Assembly: GCF_000582685.1 (NCBI RefSeq)
Contig: NZ_KK073765.1
Coordinates: forward strand, 177,382-241,381
Reading direction: 5' to 3'
Origin: [Scytonema hofmanni] UTEX 2349
GTDB taxonomy: Bacteria; Cyanobacteriota; Cyanobacteriia; Cyanobacteriales; Nostocaceae
DNA length: 64,000 nt
Shown: one piece after another, positions 25,031-34,794 of the stretch
Position numbering within the stretch: position 1 is the stretch's first letter
How the letters are laid out: every line of letters starts with the position of its first letter
Made by a program: the position numbers and the translations under genes
The notes under the pieces: generated by a model
Told to the model about the DNA's origin: nothing
The model's input: the letters and a program-made list of their open reading frames with translations, nothing else
Databases searched by the model: none

Positions 25031-26541
25031 CTGACTTTTCCCGTTAAGTCTCTCTAGCAAGCTGCCAACCTTCACTCTTGTTGTGCAATTTTAACCAGCC
25101 CCTCCACAGTACCTGGATCCCAATCGGAGTTTTATGTCGATGTTCATGCGGAGCCACCAAGACGAGCGATGGCAACCAAGCGCCCAAGCAACTGTTAATA
25201 CCTTGGGGAGTTTGGGTGATTTGGCGCTCATTACCTTGATCTCAAGGGGATTGAGCAGTTCAGTAGCGTTGGTATCAGGCTGGGTGCGGTGTAAATAAGT
25301 CAGCTGCAACAGTTCAACAGCAATTATACTCAAAAACCCAAGTAAAGCCTTCATACCATCGGCAGCAAGTCTGTATCGTTCAACTTGACACCCCGATTTT
25401 AAAATTTTATGATATTCCTCTACTCGCCAACGGTAAGAATACCAACGCAGAATTGTAGCAGCCATAGAAGCATCGGTGACTGCTTCTGTTGTCAATAACA
25501 TCCATTCTACAGGAGTTTCACCTTCTGGACAATCTATTTCTATGGCATAAACAGCATAAACTTTAAGTGGATCTCGATTATCAAAACGGTAAGGAGTACG
25601 GAGATTAACTTGGCAAAATCGCACCTCTAATTTAGCTTTGCGAGGAGAACGCTTACTAGTTTCTGGGAGTTGAATTTCTTGCCGTAATGAAATGGGTTGA
25701 GCTTCTAATTTGGCCCACAAGCGCTCACTGTTAGGGTCTAAACTCCGGTTTTGAGCAGCACGAACCACAACCCCTGTATGCTGAAGTTCACGAACTTTAT
25801 CAAAGACCTCTGCTATATCACCTTCACGATCAAAAACATGGATCACGCGAGTAGATTTGCTAACACTGCTTTCTATCGTAGTCAGTGCTTCTACCCAACG
25901 ATAAGATTCTTTCTCCTCAAAGGGGCGTTTTCGGGCTTCATACCTAGCTTGCGCTTGGCGTTTTTTCTTCTGTTCTGGTGTCTCATATGAGTGGTGGCTT
26001 CTGTTTTGGCTCTCGATGCCAAACTTTTTGCCATAACATACCGAGTGATTGGCCAATTTCTGGATCTATTGCTAAAGCACTGTGCAATATTAAACCATTA
26101 CCCCCTTTGCCAATTGGACCATAACCTTCTTTTTTAGCCACAATGTTGTCATAATCAAGAAAGGTAGTGTCTCCGACGCACAGCACTACGGGAGCATTCC
26201 GCAACAGTTTCCGCCGTCATTTGACAGTGCGGCTCAATTATCTTGGAAAATTCCACTTTAGCGTTCCCAAAAACTCATAAGCCCTCTTGAGTACGGTTCC
26301 AAGGAGTGAATATTTCCGACAGTGCTTTGCCAAATCCTTGACTTATAGCGTAGCCAAAAGACAAAAGCACGCTCATTCAAACGAATGTCGCCGTTCTTCA
26401 CAAGTAGCAAAATTTTTCTCCCACCAGTCCAACATGATTTGTCACCTTTAGCACCCAATTTCAATTACTGTACCCTATGTGCTGTCCTTTATCTAAAATC
26501 CTTTGTGAGCAAGCCTTTTGAGACTTAACGGGAAAAGTCAG
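25031..26541 (-). mobile_element. IS4-family insertion sequence with intact ends (copy A)
   Basis: The element is 1,511 bp. Perfect 22-bp terminal inverted repeats start CTGACTTTTCCC (25031-25052) and end GGGAAAAGTCAG (26520-26541). It is flanked by the 10-bp direct repeat GACCATCAAT (25021-25030 and 26542-26551), the target duplication expected for IS4/IS50-type elements. The transposase inside is frameshifted, so this copy is probably no longer autonomous. A second, truncated copy is at 39275-40398. Confidence 0.85.
25091..26464 (-). pseudogene. IS4-family (IS50-like) transposase, frameshifted
   Basis: Three minus-strand readings make up one DDE transposase. The N-terminal piece (26258-26464) contains the NGDIRLNERA segment, the second (25983-26204) contains VLCVGDTTFLDYDN (first D), and the third (25091-26056) contains VIHVFDREGDIAEVFD (second D) and YRWRVEEYHKILKSG (E, the Y-(2)-R-(3)-E-(6)-K signature). 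The breaks near 26210-26260 and 25990-26050 are frameshifts relative to one another, while all catalytic residues are still readable. The C-terminus (MNIDIKLRLGSRYCGGAG) follows the family, with an intact stop at 25091. Confidence 0.7.
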
Positions 26542-26853
26542 GACCATCAATGGCCGTGAAGTCCACACCACTAATTCGGTAAAGATGGGTACGTAAATCA
26601 GGCATCGGGTTCATTACCTTGGGGTTTATGGCGGGGGTGCTTTGGTTGCGGAAGCGGAGATTCATTCAAATTAACAGAGTATGGGGAAGTAGTGGGACTT
26701 AGACAAAAAGTAGCCTGAAAAACTAATCAAACGTATATACAGAAAGACTTTGACATCGTTTTACTCAGTTTCTTGATATATCTGGGTTTGAAGCATTTTT
26801 GAGTCTTCGGTGTATTTTCCTTGCCCTGTATAGGTTTGAGCCTTGTTTCTGCC

Positions 26854-27027
26854 TCAAAAATGTTTAAGTCCCGGTAGTTCTTTTAATAGTTGAGCGAAGT
26901 GTTCATTCACCTGACTGGAGTTAATTTCAAGTAGTGGAGCCATTACCTGGGGATCGCTACCACTTAGCATAACTGCTAGTAAAATATCGTAAAATCGGCG
27001 ATCGCTCTTGAGCGCAGTTTTTTTCAA
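26854..27027 (-). CDS. Small ORF or gene remnant downstream of pPIWI-RE (57 aa)
   Basis: A continuous minus-strand reading starting at TTG 27027 and ending at 26856-26854. It includes KKTALKSDRRFYDILLAVM, LSGSDPQVMAPLLEINSSQV and NEHFAQLLKELPGLKHF. The composition is that of genuine protein, but there is no ATG at the start and the frame continues a little upstream to a stop, so it could be the C-terminal end of a lost gene. It lies about 140 bp past the pPIWI-RE stop on the same strand. No family recognised. Confidence 0.35.
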   Translation of the reverse strand: MKKTALKSDRRFYDILLAVMLSGSDPQVMAPLLEINSSQVNEHFAQLLKELPGLKHF

Positions 27028-27169
27028 TAGGATAAATGGCTGTGGCAGTTGTTAGGACACCTGGAACTAAGAGAGGGGATTGTTGTGGTGCTTGCAGTTT
27101 GCAATGCGTCCGAACGAAACCGAGCTTCGTAAGGGCGCAAACTCTGATTCGCTGTAACCCAAACAGTTA

Positions 27170-29971
27170 TTAAAATAAGCTCAATTGGATGTATTCTGGA
27201 GCTTGCTCAGTTAGAGATTCATCTAACAAATCATCCTCAAAATCATCGAAGTCTTCCTCCACATTCAGCCTTGATATGTACTCAGAAATTTGTTGACCTG
27301 AATGAACTGGCTGTGGCAATAAAGTTACTATTTCTGCATCGAGAAATGGGGACGCTTCTCGCAGTCTATGTACTACTAATGTCCATTCTCCTGGCTTATC
27401 TTCTGGTTGGAGAGATAACCAAGAGATTTCTAGCGCGGATTGGTTCCATCCCGGTTTTGATACTCTGTCGCGTTGCCTTGAATTTGACGGTCTTTTTGCA
27501 GATTGAGGAGAGCGACCAATTGAGTAAAAAGCAGAGCTAAATTCTGGGTTATGATAAATACCACTGTACCTATTGAAACCTGATATCGGACAAACGTGGG
27601 CTACCAAACCATCACTGGAATATCGTAGTCTAGCTACACGCAGTAGTTGGGGATTTTTGCAATAAAGAAGTTTATTTTGATGCCAGAGATTATTTGGGTC
27701 TTTTGCCTCGTCTCCTGACAGAATTTCAAAAAGTGAAGGAAAGTCTTGACGGAGATTTTGCTCGTCTAATAATAGCAAGGTTGGATTTTTTATTTCTAAG
27801 TCTGCAAAAGCACGCTCCACAAAATTATTTATCTGCTCGGATGTGTAGTTTGAGTTGTATCTCTGCTCAAACCGGGCTACTGTGAATAGACTTTCATCGT
27901 ATGGCATCCAAGCTGGCCCATAATCCCCTGGTAAACACACTTGTATTTGAGATGAATTATTTTCTGAAGGGATTTTGATAAGCAGAGGGATAACTACCTT
28001 TTTTTCCCCTTTCTTTCGGGCGTTGAGGCGGATAATTCTAATGGTGATCATATCAATATTTTGCGGTAGTGATGTTTGAGAAAACCCTGTATAAAAGGGT
28101 ATACCTAAAGGAAAATTTAACTGGCGCATTAAATCTAAAATTGCATTTAAGCACCTCGCTTTGTAAGCTTCCTTCTGAGTGACTAATTGTTTTTTCTTAC
28201 TTTCATAAGTTTTTACTAGTTTTTCATTGTTAGGGTCTATTGGGGCAAATTCTTCTGGATTTATATATTCCGGTTCTGGTTGTAAAAATTGACTTACCCA
28301 ATTTGCATAAGCGTGTCCCCAACGAATTGCAGCTTTTGGGTCGGTTAACCTCCTCCCTTTGTCAAAGTTGCGGTAATCAACTAGTTCAATAAGAATACCT
28401 CGTTTTTCATTGCTAGCTTTAGGCTGCATCGCCATTTGGCTTTCTATTAGCCTAGCTCTATTTTTGCTAGCGGCAGCTTGGGCTTGACCAGAATAAGAAC
28501 CACCTAAAGATAAAGGCAAAAGCCATTCATTAGGCAGGGGAATTTTGTTTACCTTCAATAAGTAACTTTCTCCTAAAGAGTTGGTAAATTGCCAAGTTTC
28601 ATTGTCTATTTCTTGAAGAGTTCCTTGTAGTTTTTTGCTTTCTAAAAATTTCCTCAATACCTCTAATAAAGTGTCTGCCGAATTAGATGAAATTTTAATA
28701 CGGTAAACTTGCTCGCTGGTGGTAGTTGGTTGATTGGATGTTATCTGGGGTTTAGGAAGTCGCCGTTTTCTGCAAGCACTAAAATCTATCTTGTTGATAA
28801 TTGGCGCTGCCACTACTCCAGGTGGTAAAGCTGTTGTTAATCTTTCAAATAGCTCAAATCTATCGGCTGCTTCCAGCCCTACTCCTACTGGGTGAGAACC
28901 TAGCCGCGTTCTATGTGATAGTAAATATTGTGGTGCGTATTTTTCGGGGTCGCTTAAGAACTGCATTGGTTCTGGGATGTCGATATGAGGAGCTATCATC
29001 GACAAAATTTTGTCAATTCTCCCTTTCCAAGTAACCGTATCGTATCGTGTTAACTTGAGGTTTATGAGAGTGGTTTCTCTTTTCAAAGTCGGGTCGGAAT
29101 TTGGCTTGAGCCACCCCAGATTTTCCATAGCTACATAAACACTGCTATCTTCTCCTTTTGGTAAGAAAATTTTTTGTCTTGCACCTGGAAGTGGTTTGTT
29201 TCCTTGATTATCCCAAGCAGTCATGGGTTTGGAAATATAGCGTCTAATGCCTGCTTGAAATAGTAATAAGTAGGGAGTTTTACCGTTAGGAGGAGCGATA
29301 TAGAACTTTAAGTAATATGAATATCTAGCTACTTGTTCAGGTTTATTAGAGGGTGAATATTCGATAGGAGGCCAGGTTACTAAGTAAGCTTCTTTGTTAG
29401 TAGAGGGAGACACTACTAAAGGCCAGTATTCCTCATGACCACTAGCATTACTTAAACCTAACTGAAATTCCTTTCTTGTTAGCCAGCGTGCTATTAGTTC
29501 AGGCAATACAACTTGTATAACATCAAAGGGAGCGTTTTTTAAGTCTATGATTTCCCAACTTAATTTGGCTCGATCTGGCTCCATCTCAGCCAACACAGAT
29601 TTTACAACTTTAAGGTCATAGTTGACTAACAACCAATTTTTTATAATTTCCCAAAATTGGTTTAAATCGATTAAATCACTATAAGTATGAACAATTATCC
29701 AATATTCTGGTCTGTCTTCTGGAACGCGAGAAAAGGAGTTAGGAAAAATGTAGATAATGTCAGAGGCACATCCTCTTAAAACTGCATAGAGACTTTGGAT
29801 AGCAGGAGTATGGTCTACATTTGCTAGACCTTTTATAATGTCTATCCAAGTCACTGGCAGTCTTAATCCATAAACTTCTCCCATAACAGAAGGGTCGAAA
29901 TTATCATTGAATAACCAAGCCAAAGTCTGTAGCCTGTCAATGGGAGGTAATTTTTCTTGTGCTTGAGTCAT
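27170..29971 (-). CDS. pPIWI-RE protein (prokaryotic PIWI-domain, R/E type)
   Basis: A 933-residue protein of the pPIWI-RE family, prokaryotic Argonaute relatives named for a conserved arginine and glutamate near the C-terminus. The N-terminal 450 residues carry the DUF3962-type module (start MTQAQEKLPPIDRLQTLAWL). The C-terminal RNase H-like PIWI region contains IRIIRLNARKKGEKKVVIPL and NPTLLLLDEQNLRQ. The family signature is visible as LLRVARLRYSS (R about 778-783) and WNQSALEISWLSL (E about 848), with a basic RPSNSRQRDR segment between. It is the last gene of the operon, 5 bp after the helicase. Biochemically such proteins are expected to bind guide/target nucleic acid, but this one is untested. 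Confidence 0.85.
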   Translation of the reverse strand: MTQAQEKLPPIDRLQTLAWLFNDNFDPSVMGEVYGLRLPVTWIDIIKGLANVDHTPAIQSLYAVLRGCASDIIYIFPNSFSRVPEDRPEYWIIVHTYSDLIDLNQFWEIIKNWLLVNYDLKVVKSVLAEMEPDRAKLSWEIIDLKNAPFDVIQVVLPELIARWLTRKEFQLGLSNASGHEEYWPLVVSPSTNKEAYLVTWPPIEYSPSNKPEQVARYSYYLKFYIAPPNGKTPYLLLFQAGIRRYISKPMTAWDNQGNKPLPGARQKIFLPKGEDSSVYVAMENLGWLKPNSDPTLKRETTLINLKLTRYDTVTWKGRIDKILSMIAPHIDIPEPMQFLSDPEKYAPQYLLSHRTRLGSHPVGVGLEAADRFELFERLTTALPPGVVAAPIINKIDFSACRKRRLPKPQITSNQPTTTSEQVYRIKISSNSADTLLEVLRKFLESKKLQGTLQEIDNETWQFTNSLGESYLLKVNKIPLPNEWLLPLSLGGSYSGQAQAAASKNRARLIESQMAMQPKASNEKRGILIELVDYRNFDKGRRLTDPKAAIRWGHAYANWVSQFLQPEPEYINPEEFAPIDPNNEKLVKTYESKKKQLVTQKEAYKARCLNAILDLMRQLNFPLGIPFYTGFSQTSLPQNIDMITIRIIRLNARKKGEKKVVIPLLIKIPSENNSSQIQVCLPGDYGPAWMPYDESLFTVARFEQRYNSNYTSEQINNFVERAFADLEIKNPTLLLLDEQNLRQDFPSLFEILSGDEAKDPNNLWHQNKLLYCKNPQLLRVARLRYSSDGLVAHVCPISGFNRYSGIYHNPEFSSAFYSIGRSPQSAKRPSNSRQRDRVSKPGWNQSALEISWLSLQPEDKPGEWTLVVHRLREASPFLDAEIVTLLPQPVHSGQQISEYISRLNVEEDFDDFEDDLLDESLTEQAPEYIQLSLF

Positions 29972-29976
29972 TTTAT

Positions 29977-32900
29977 TTACCTGCCGTTGCTATTATGTTC
30001 TAAATGTTCTACCAGAGCTTTTAGACGATCATAAATTGACCCATATAAAATTCTGGCTAATTGTTGTTCTACTTGGGGTTTATTGCTATTCGGAGAAAGG
30101 TACTCTCCAAAAATTTCTACCCATCCTTTCAGGAGACTACGTTCTGCACCTTGTGGATAAAATGCTGAGTCACAGAAGAAGACCCTTGTAGGAACATTTC
30201 CTCTGGTAGCTCTGCCTAAAGCTTGTACTATAGAAACAGCTTGATCCCAAAGAAGTTCATGCCAAAAATCAACATCAATGGAAGCCGAGCCATGATGTGA
30301 AGCTCTGAGTCGTCGATGCCAATTTTTGTAAGACAGGCTTCGCAATTTAGCGATCGCTTCTGCTGCTGTTCCTCCTAAGCTAGACGGTAAAACATTACTT
30401 CCTTGCAAAATCTCGTCGAATACCAAACGGTTTATGGATCTAATCTGCCTGCCGAAATCTGTTGGCACTGGGTAAGGGCGTACTAAAAAAAATACACTAC
30501 CTAAGTAGGCTTTGTTGGTTATTGGTGACAAAATGTTATATCCGCGTTGTACGGCTCCCAAAGGTCCTACTAATACATCACGCCCTCTAATTGGAAATTG
30601 TTCAACTTGCCCTCGCCGTAAGAGCCACTCGGCGATTTTTTCGTCTTTGTCAGATTGAAGACAATCTACCCGATTTTTCCACTTACTGGATTCTTGCATA
30701 TCCCTAGCGATTAACCGTGCTTCCAGATAACTGCCCGTAATTAAAATGACAGCTCTTGGTGTGCCGAGAGACTCCCAATACTCCAACTCTTGTGTTATCC
30801 GGTCTTTGCCACCGCCGCCAAAAGCTAAATACTGAGTAAGTTGCAGTAGGCTATCTTTTCGTCCCATCCCAGAACGTCCGCTAACTATTATTGCTTCTCC
30901 TGTACGGTCTGGAACTCGAACGAATTCAAAATGGCTATTAGACAGCGCTTCCACTGCTTCGAGGGGTGGAGATAGAATTGCGCGGGGTTGAATCCCAATA
31001 TTGAATTGGGGACTTCCAGGCGACCAGGAGGTGGCACTAGTTATTAGCGTGTGGGGTCCGTAATCTCCTGTTAAATTTACATATAAGTAGGGAAATTTTA
31101 ATAACAAATAACGCCCTAAACCGAAGCAAGCTAAATATCTTAGCAAGCCCTTTGGAGTTTTTTCTTCTGTTTGGTCTACGAATTGATACCCTAACAAATG
31201 ACCCAAAGGTGATTCTACATTTAAATCGATGTATTCATCCGGCGGGTTTTGGCTCAAGGAGAGTCCTTTTCCTAGTTCCGCTGTTGCTAAGAGCCAGTAA
31301 CGAACCAGTTCGTTGACCTGTCTATCCATTGCTGTTAGCAACACGCTAAATTCTAGTCTTTCTAATATCTGTTGCGTTTGCGGCGATTGGGGAAGGTGCC
31401 AAGGTAAACGTTCCTGTAGCCAAATTCTCAGTTTTTTAATTAAATTGTCCCCCTTATCATTTCGGACATCGCTGACTAACTTTTCTAAATCATTTTCGCT
31501 GATTTCACTATCCTCTAAACCATTTGATGAGGCGCGGAGTAGATAGTAGTTTTTAAATTCATCTTCTAAAAAGGATAAAACTTTTAAGAACTCTTCTTCT
31601 GGGAAATCAACGGGTGCTAATGAACGTATGTGCTCAATTAACTGCTCGTAAATTAAAGAATTATAAAGAGGTCTCTCTCCTATCCATTTTCGTAAATGTA
31701 ATTTGTCAAATAGTCTGACGAATATTCCATCTGATAATCGCGAAGCTTCCCTAGCAACTCCTCTAAGTTCGTGATAACGGGGGTCATTAAGTTGTGTTCT
31801 TCCTGAATAGAAAGATTTTTCAGCTAAAGTATGTTCGATAAAATCAAGTATGGCTGTTTGAGAACCTGCTAAATCGTTGGAGGGAGCAAAGTCGTCTTCT
31901 ATTGATACTTGTACTCTATCCACTTCGTCTACAATTAGTAAGGAACAGTAATGATAGGCAGCTTCTAGTACCCGCATTTCAGTTCCTACTAATTCCGGAG
32001 GCATTGTGGTGTAGATAAAAGCAGCAGAAGTAGCTACCCAAATAGAGGCATTAACTAAATCCCGGTTTGCTTGGTGAACCGGACAGATAGGAAGAAATGG
32101 GCAACTATAATATCTAACTTTGTCTGGGTAATTTTTTTCTTGTTTTTTGAGGTCTTCTAGACTTACTAAACTATGGCAGGGTTCTTGACCTGCTGGAATG
32201 GAACCCTCACTTACTAGTCCTGAAAGGATACATTTTCCTGTTAGCCAAGGGAGAGCAGGATTATCTAATAATTCTGCATTCTTTGTGTCTTCTACTGGGT
32301 CGTAGGGTTGGTATAAATCTTCTGGTTGTAGCTTGTTGGCGTGAGCCATTCCATATTGATACTGATGAGAATCTCTGGCTTTTCCCAGTATTGGAGCAGC
32401 TGATAAGCCCATCTTTACGAAATCAACTGCCATATTAATAGCATCAGTCACCGTATTAACAATAATGCAGATACGAAAATTTTTGTCGGATATTGCATAC
32501 TTTTCACACAGATCATGTACCGACAAATAGATAATAGTACTTTTGCCAGAACCCGTAGGTCCTAACAAGTGAAAAATTCCATTTATTGTGAATTTATCAC
32601 TAGGCTGTAAATTTTCTTCTATTAAAGATAGAGATGAATTTAATTGCTCCCATCTTTCAAGCCATTTTCTTCCTGGTAGTTTTTCTTCAAGTTTTATTGC
32701 TGATTCTTTTAATTCGCATAATCTTATTGTCAAAGGAGATAAAGGAGATGGGCGTCTTGGTTGCTCGATAACTGGTGTTGCAGTGGTGCTAATGTTAGAT
32801 AAGCAGTCCTTCATTCCTTCAATTAGTTTAGTGGGAATGACTACTGAAACTGCTTTTGAATTAATATAAAAGCAATATTCTTTTTCTGATTTAGCCCAAT

Positions 32901-33369
32901 TTCGCGATATGGGTTTATGTTTTGCTGGTTGATTTAATGCCTTGGTGATAGCTTCTACACGTTGCGGAACATAATTAACTACAGGTTGTCTGGTGTATGT
33001 TCCTGACTCCAAAGATACGTCAAAAAGCCTAATGCTTAGAGGCTGTTGACTATACCACAAAAGGGATTTTTTCCAAGCTGTTGCTGTGCGAATATATCGG
33101 ACTCTATGACGTACTCTGGTGCAAGCTTCTATCAGCTTCTGATTATTCGCTAATTCGGTCGGAATGAAGTTTGTTAATAAACTCCAAGCTTCTTTAATAT
33201 TACTGTTGCTTGCACTTTGATAAATTTCGGCGTGGAGAGTTATTACTAATTCAACCTCAAAGAATCTTTTACTTTCTGTTTTGGTAAAGGTAACAGGAAT
33301 TAAATCATCTTGTCCTAATCGGAGGAGTTCTTTACTAATCTCTTTTAACCAATCTTGCCAATCTCTCAT
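29977..33369 (-). CDS. DinG/XPD-like superfamily 2 helicase of pPIWI-RE module
   Basis: A 1,130-residue helicase. About 260 residues of family-specific N-terminal domain precede Walker A (LLGPTGSGKSTIIYL, about 268-282). A cysteine set (KCILSGL, GQEPCHSL, YYSCPFLPICPVH) follows in the place of the Fe-S or zinc cluster of DinG/XPD helicases. Walker B is LLIVDEVDRVQ. The second RecA domain has ITGSYLEARLIAR, GPLGAVQRGYNIL and motif VI ALGRATRGN. In pPIWI-RE operons this helicase is the standard partner and presumably unwinds or remodels the target duplex. It starts 6 bp after the nuclease gene, so the three genes form one tight transcription unit. Confidence 0.85.
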   Translation of the reverse strand: MRDWQDWLKEISKELLRLGQDDLIPVTFTKTESKRFFEVELVITLHAEIYQSASNSNIKEAWSLLTNFIPTELANNQKLIEACTRVRHRVRYIRTATAWKKSLLWYSQQPLSIRLFDVSLESGTYTRQPVVNYVPQRVEAITKALNQPAKHKPISRNWAKSEKEYCFYINSKAVSVVIPTKLIEGMKDCLSNISTTATPVIEQPRRPSPLSPLTIRLCELKESAIKLEEKLPGRKWLERWEQLNSSLSLIEENLQPSDKFTINGIFHLLGPTGSGKSTIIYLSVHDLCEKYAISDKNFRICIIVNTVTDAINMAVDFVKMGLSAAPILGKARDSHQYQYGMAHANKLQPEDLYQPYDPVEDTKNAELLDNPALPWLTGKCILSGLVSEGSIPAGQEPCHSLVSLEDLKKQEKNYPDKVRYYSCPFLPICPVHQANRDLVNASIWVATSAAFIYTTMPPELVGTEMRVLEAAYHYCSLLIVDEVDRVQVSIEDDFAPSNDLAGSQTAILDFIEHTLAEKSFYSGRTQLNDPRYHELRGVAREASRLSDGIFVRLFDKLHLRKWIGERPLYNSLIYEQLIEHIRSLAPVDFPEEEFLKVLSFLEDEFKNYYLLRASSNGLEDSEISENDLEKLVSDVRNDKGDNLIKKLRIWLQERLPWHLPQSPQTQQILERLEFSVLLTAMDRQVNELVRYWLLATAELGKGLSLSQNPPDEYIDLNVESPLGHLLGYQFVDQTEEKTPKGLLRYLACFGLGRYLLLKFPYLYVNLTGDYGPHTLITSATSWSPGSPQFNIGIQPRAILSPPLEAVEALSNSHFEFVRVPDRTGEAIIVSGRSGMGRKDSLLQLTQYLAFGGGGKDRITQELEYWESLGTPRAVILITGSYLEARLIARDMQESSKWKNRVDCLQSDKDEKIAEWLLRRGQVEQFPIRGRDVLVGPLGAVQRGYNILSPITNKAYLGSVFFLVRPYPVPTDFGRQIRSINRLVFDEILQGSNVLPSSLGGTAAEAIAKLRSLSYKNWHRRLRASHHGSASIDVDFWHELLWDQAVSIVQALGRATRGNVPTRVFFCDSAFYPQGAERSLLKGWVEIFGEYLSPNSNKPQVEQQLARILYGSIYDRLKALVEHLEHNSNGR

Positions 33370-33375
33370 TTTTGC

Positions 33376-34524
33376 TCACTTGATAGCTTGTTTTACTTGA
33401 CCAACAAACTGTTTAATTGACAAAACGCCTATATCACTGAGAGCAGATTTCTCTTGACATCTCACATCCCAAACAGCTTGAAATATTTTTTTATATTTCC
33501 CTTTGTATCTATAATCTGGGAAGACATAAAAAGCTTTATCCCATTCAGGAAATTGTTTAAAAGGTTTTAAAGACCAAGCCAATTCTCTTGCATTTGCTTG
33601 GTCTTTCATGTCTACTGCCCAAACTTCCCCAGTCGGAAATTTAATCCTCAAATCGTAATTATCTACACTGGGCCAAAGCGAGCAATCTAATCCTAATTTG
33701 ACTAGAGTATCTCTTAATTGAATTAATGACCGTTCTGGAGCTACGACAGAAGCCTGAATACCACGAATTGTTCGCATCGATTCTGGGCGGTAGGGTATCC
33801 ACTTTTCAGGAGTGCTTATATTGCTAACAAGGCGAGAACACAAATCGCTGTAACAAACGGCACGGTGGTGCGAAGACCCTTGCCACTCTAATGGCCATCC
33901 ACACCTGGGACATAGTGCGAGATGGTAAATGCCATTTCGTTTAACCCGACAAGCAAGGGGAATGCGTTCGTAGGTAGCGCACAATGAAGAACGAATTTCT
34001 CTTTCCCAATCTAAATCGCAGTTGATAATTTTCGTTCCCCACTCTAAATAAGAATTTTGTACTAGAAATATCCTAGCTTTTACATATTGCTCATCTAACT
34101 TATTTTCACAACAGTATTCGAGAATCTCTTTGAAGGGAAGGTCTTGAATTTCTATCTCAGGATTGCCGCCTGAACGCATTCTTTCACTTAGCTCATAAGC
34201 TAAATCTGTTGGTTGTCCCAGAAATAAAAGTGAGCCGAAAAGATTAGCCGCCTCCATTAATTTTCCGACACCTGGCCATTCTTCTACAGGCTGGTGGAGC
34301 CAATTTACCACCTCTTTGTGATGCAAAGGTGGCATAGTTTTGTAGCTGATGCATAAGACAGATAATTGTTCAAGCCCGGATTTGATGTGTTCGTTGGGAC
34401 TGGTAACGGGAAGTGCATTTCTTTTGGTGATTTGTTCTTGCTGCTCAACTAGCCCTATTGCTATCCTGGTGAGAATCTTTTTCGCTTGTATTTTTTGTGA
34501 CTCCATTGATGATAGATTGCTCAT
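33376..34524 (-). CDS. PD-(D/E)XK nuclease with zinc ribbon, pPIWI-RE module
   Basis: First gene of the pPIWI-RE operon. The C-terminal third holds a restriction-endonuclease core, NYDLRIKFPTGEVWAVDMKD, with D300 and the D314-x-K316 pair (numbering from the longer GTG start). Before it is a four-cysteine zinc ribbon (LALCPRCGWPLEW ... CYSDLCSR, C214, C217, C233, C238). The N-terminal 200 residues are helical and unassigned. Three-gene operons of nuclease, DinG-like helicase and PIWI protein were defined as pPIWI-RE systems by comparative genomics. ATG 34524 is preferred, but GTG 34551 is possible. The ImmA/IrrE gene is divergent. Confidence 0.8.
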   Translation of the reverse strand: MSNLSSMESQKIQAKKILTRIAIGLVEQQEQITKRNALPVTSPNEHIKSGLEQLSVLCISYKTMPPLHHKEVVNWLHQPVEEWPGVGKLMEAANLFGSLLFLGQPTDLAYELSERMRSGGNPEIEIQDLPFKEILEYCCENKLDEQYVKARIFLVQNSYLEWGTKIINCDLDWEREIRSSLCATYERIPLACRVKRNGIYHLALCPRCGWPLEWQGSSHHRAVCYSDLCSRLVSNISTPEKWIPYRPESMRTIRGIQASVVAPERSLIQLRDTLVKLGLDCSLWPSVDNYDLRIKFPTGEVWAVDMKDQANARELAWSLKPFKQFPEWDKAFYVFPDYRYKGKYKKIFQAVWDVRCQEKSALSDIGVLSIKQFVGQVKQAIK

Positions 34525-34794
34525 AGCCCTGGTTAAGTAAATACAACACACAATATTGAAGCGGTTTGCTTCTTGACAGCAGCCAAGCAGAAATTTCTGC
34601 TCTCTATGAACGGCTCTACTTTCCTGATGCTTACAATTGTGTCTCTCTAAGTTTCAGCAAGCGCGAAGCTTTAATAACCATTAACGCTTGACTTCAACAG
34701 TAGTTTTGCGGATTACATTGCCAGTATAGCTTTTGTTAAGATTAAATGGTCATTATTTAAATATAAACATTTTGTTAATTTTATTTAAAAAGGT
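34525..34794. promoter_or_regulatory. Divergent promoter region, defence operon / XRE-ImmA gene
   Basis: About 270 bp separate the divergent starts of the pPIWI-RE operon and the XRE-ImmA/IrrE gene. The right part is very AT-rich (34735-34790). Both promoters must lie here, and the XRE protein is a natural candidate to bind this region. No specific operator was identified by eye. Confidence 0.45.

Larger units (their letters stand above)
24848..26697 (-). pseudogene. IS110-type transposase remnant split by an IS4 element
   Basis: Two pieces on the minus strand join when the IS4 element (25031-26541) and one copy of its 10-bp duplication are removed. Upstream piece: PLPQPKHPRHKPQGNEP, then after a one-base shift MPDLRTHLYRISGVDFTAID. 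Downstream piece: LGILTVQTIISEVGLDPTRF and TVKHF. This is the C-terminal (Transposase_20) region of IS110-family transposases, with the G..T...I.SE.G....F core. The N-terminal DEDD catalytic part is missing, so this was a fragment before the IS4 insertion. Confidence 0.6.

Noticed and set aside
27170..29971. Considered long-type Argonaute
   Set aside because: There is no visible MID/PAZ arrangement, while the R/E signature and the helicase-nuclease partners are specific for pPIWI-RE.
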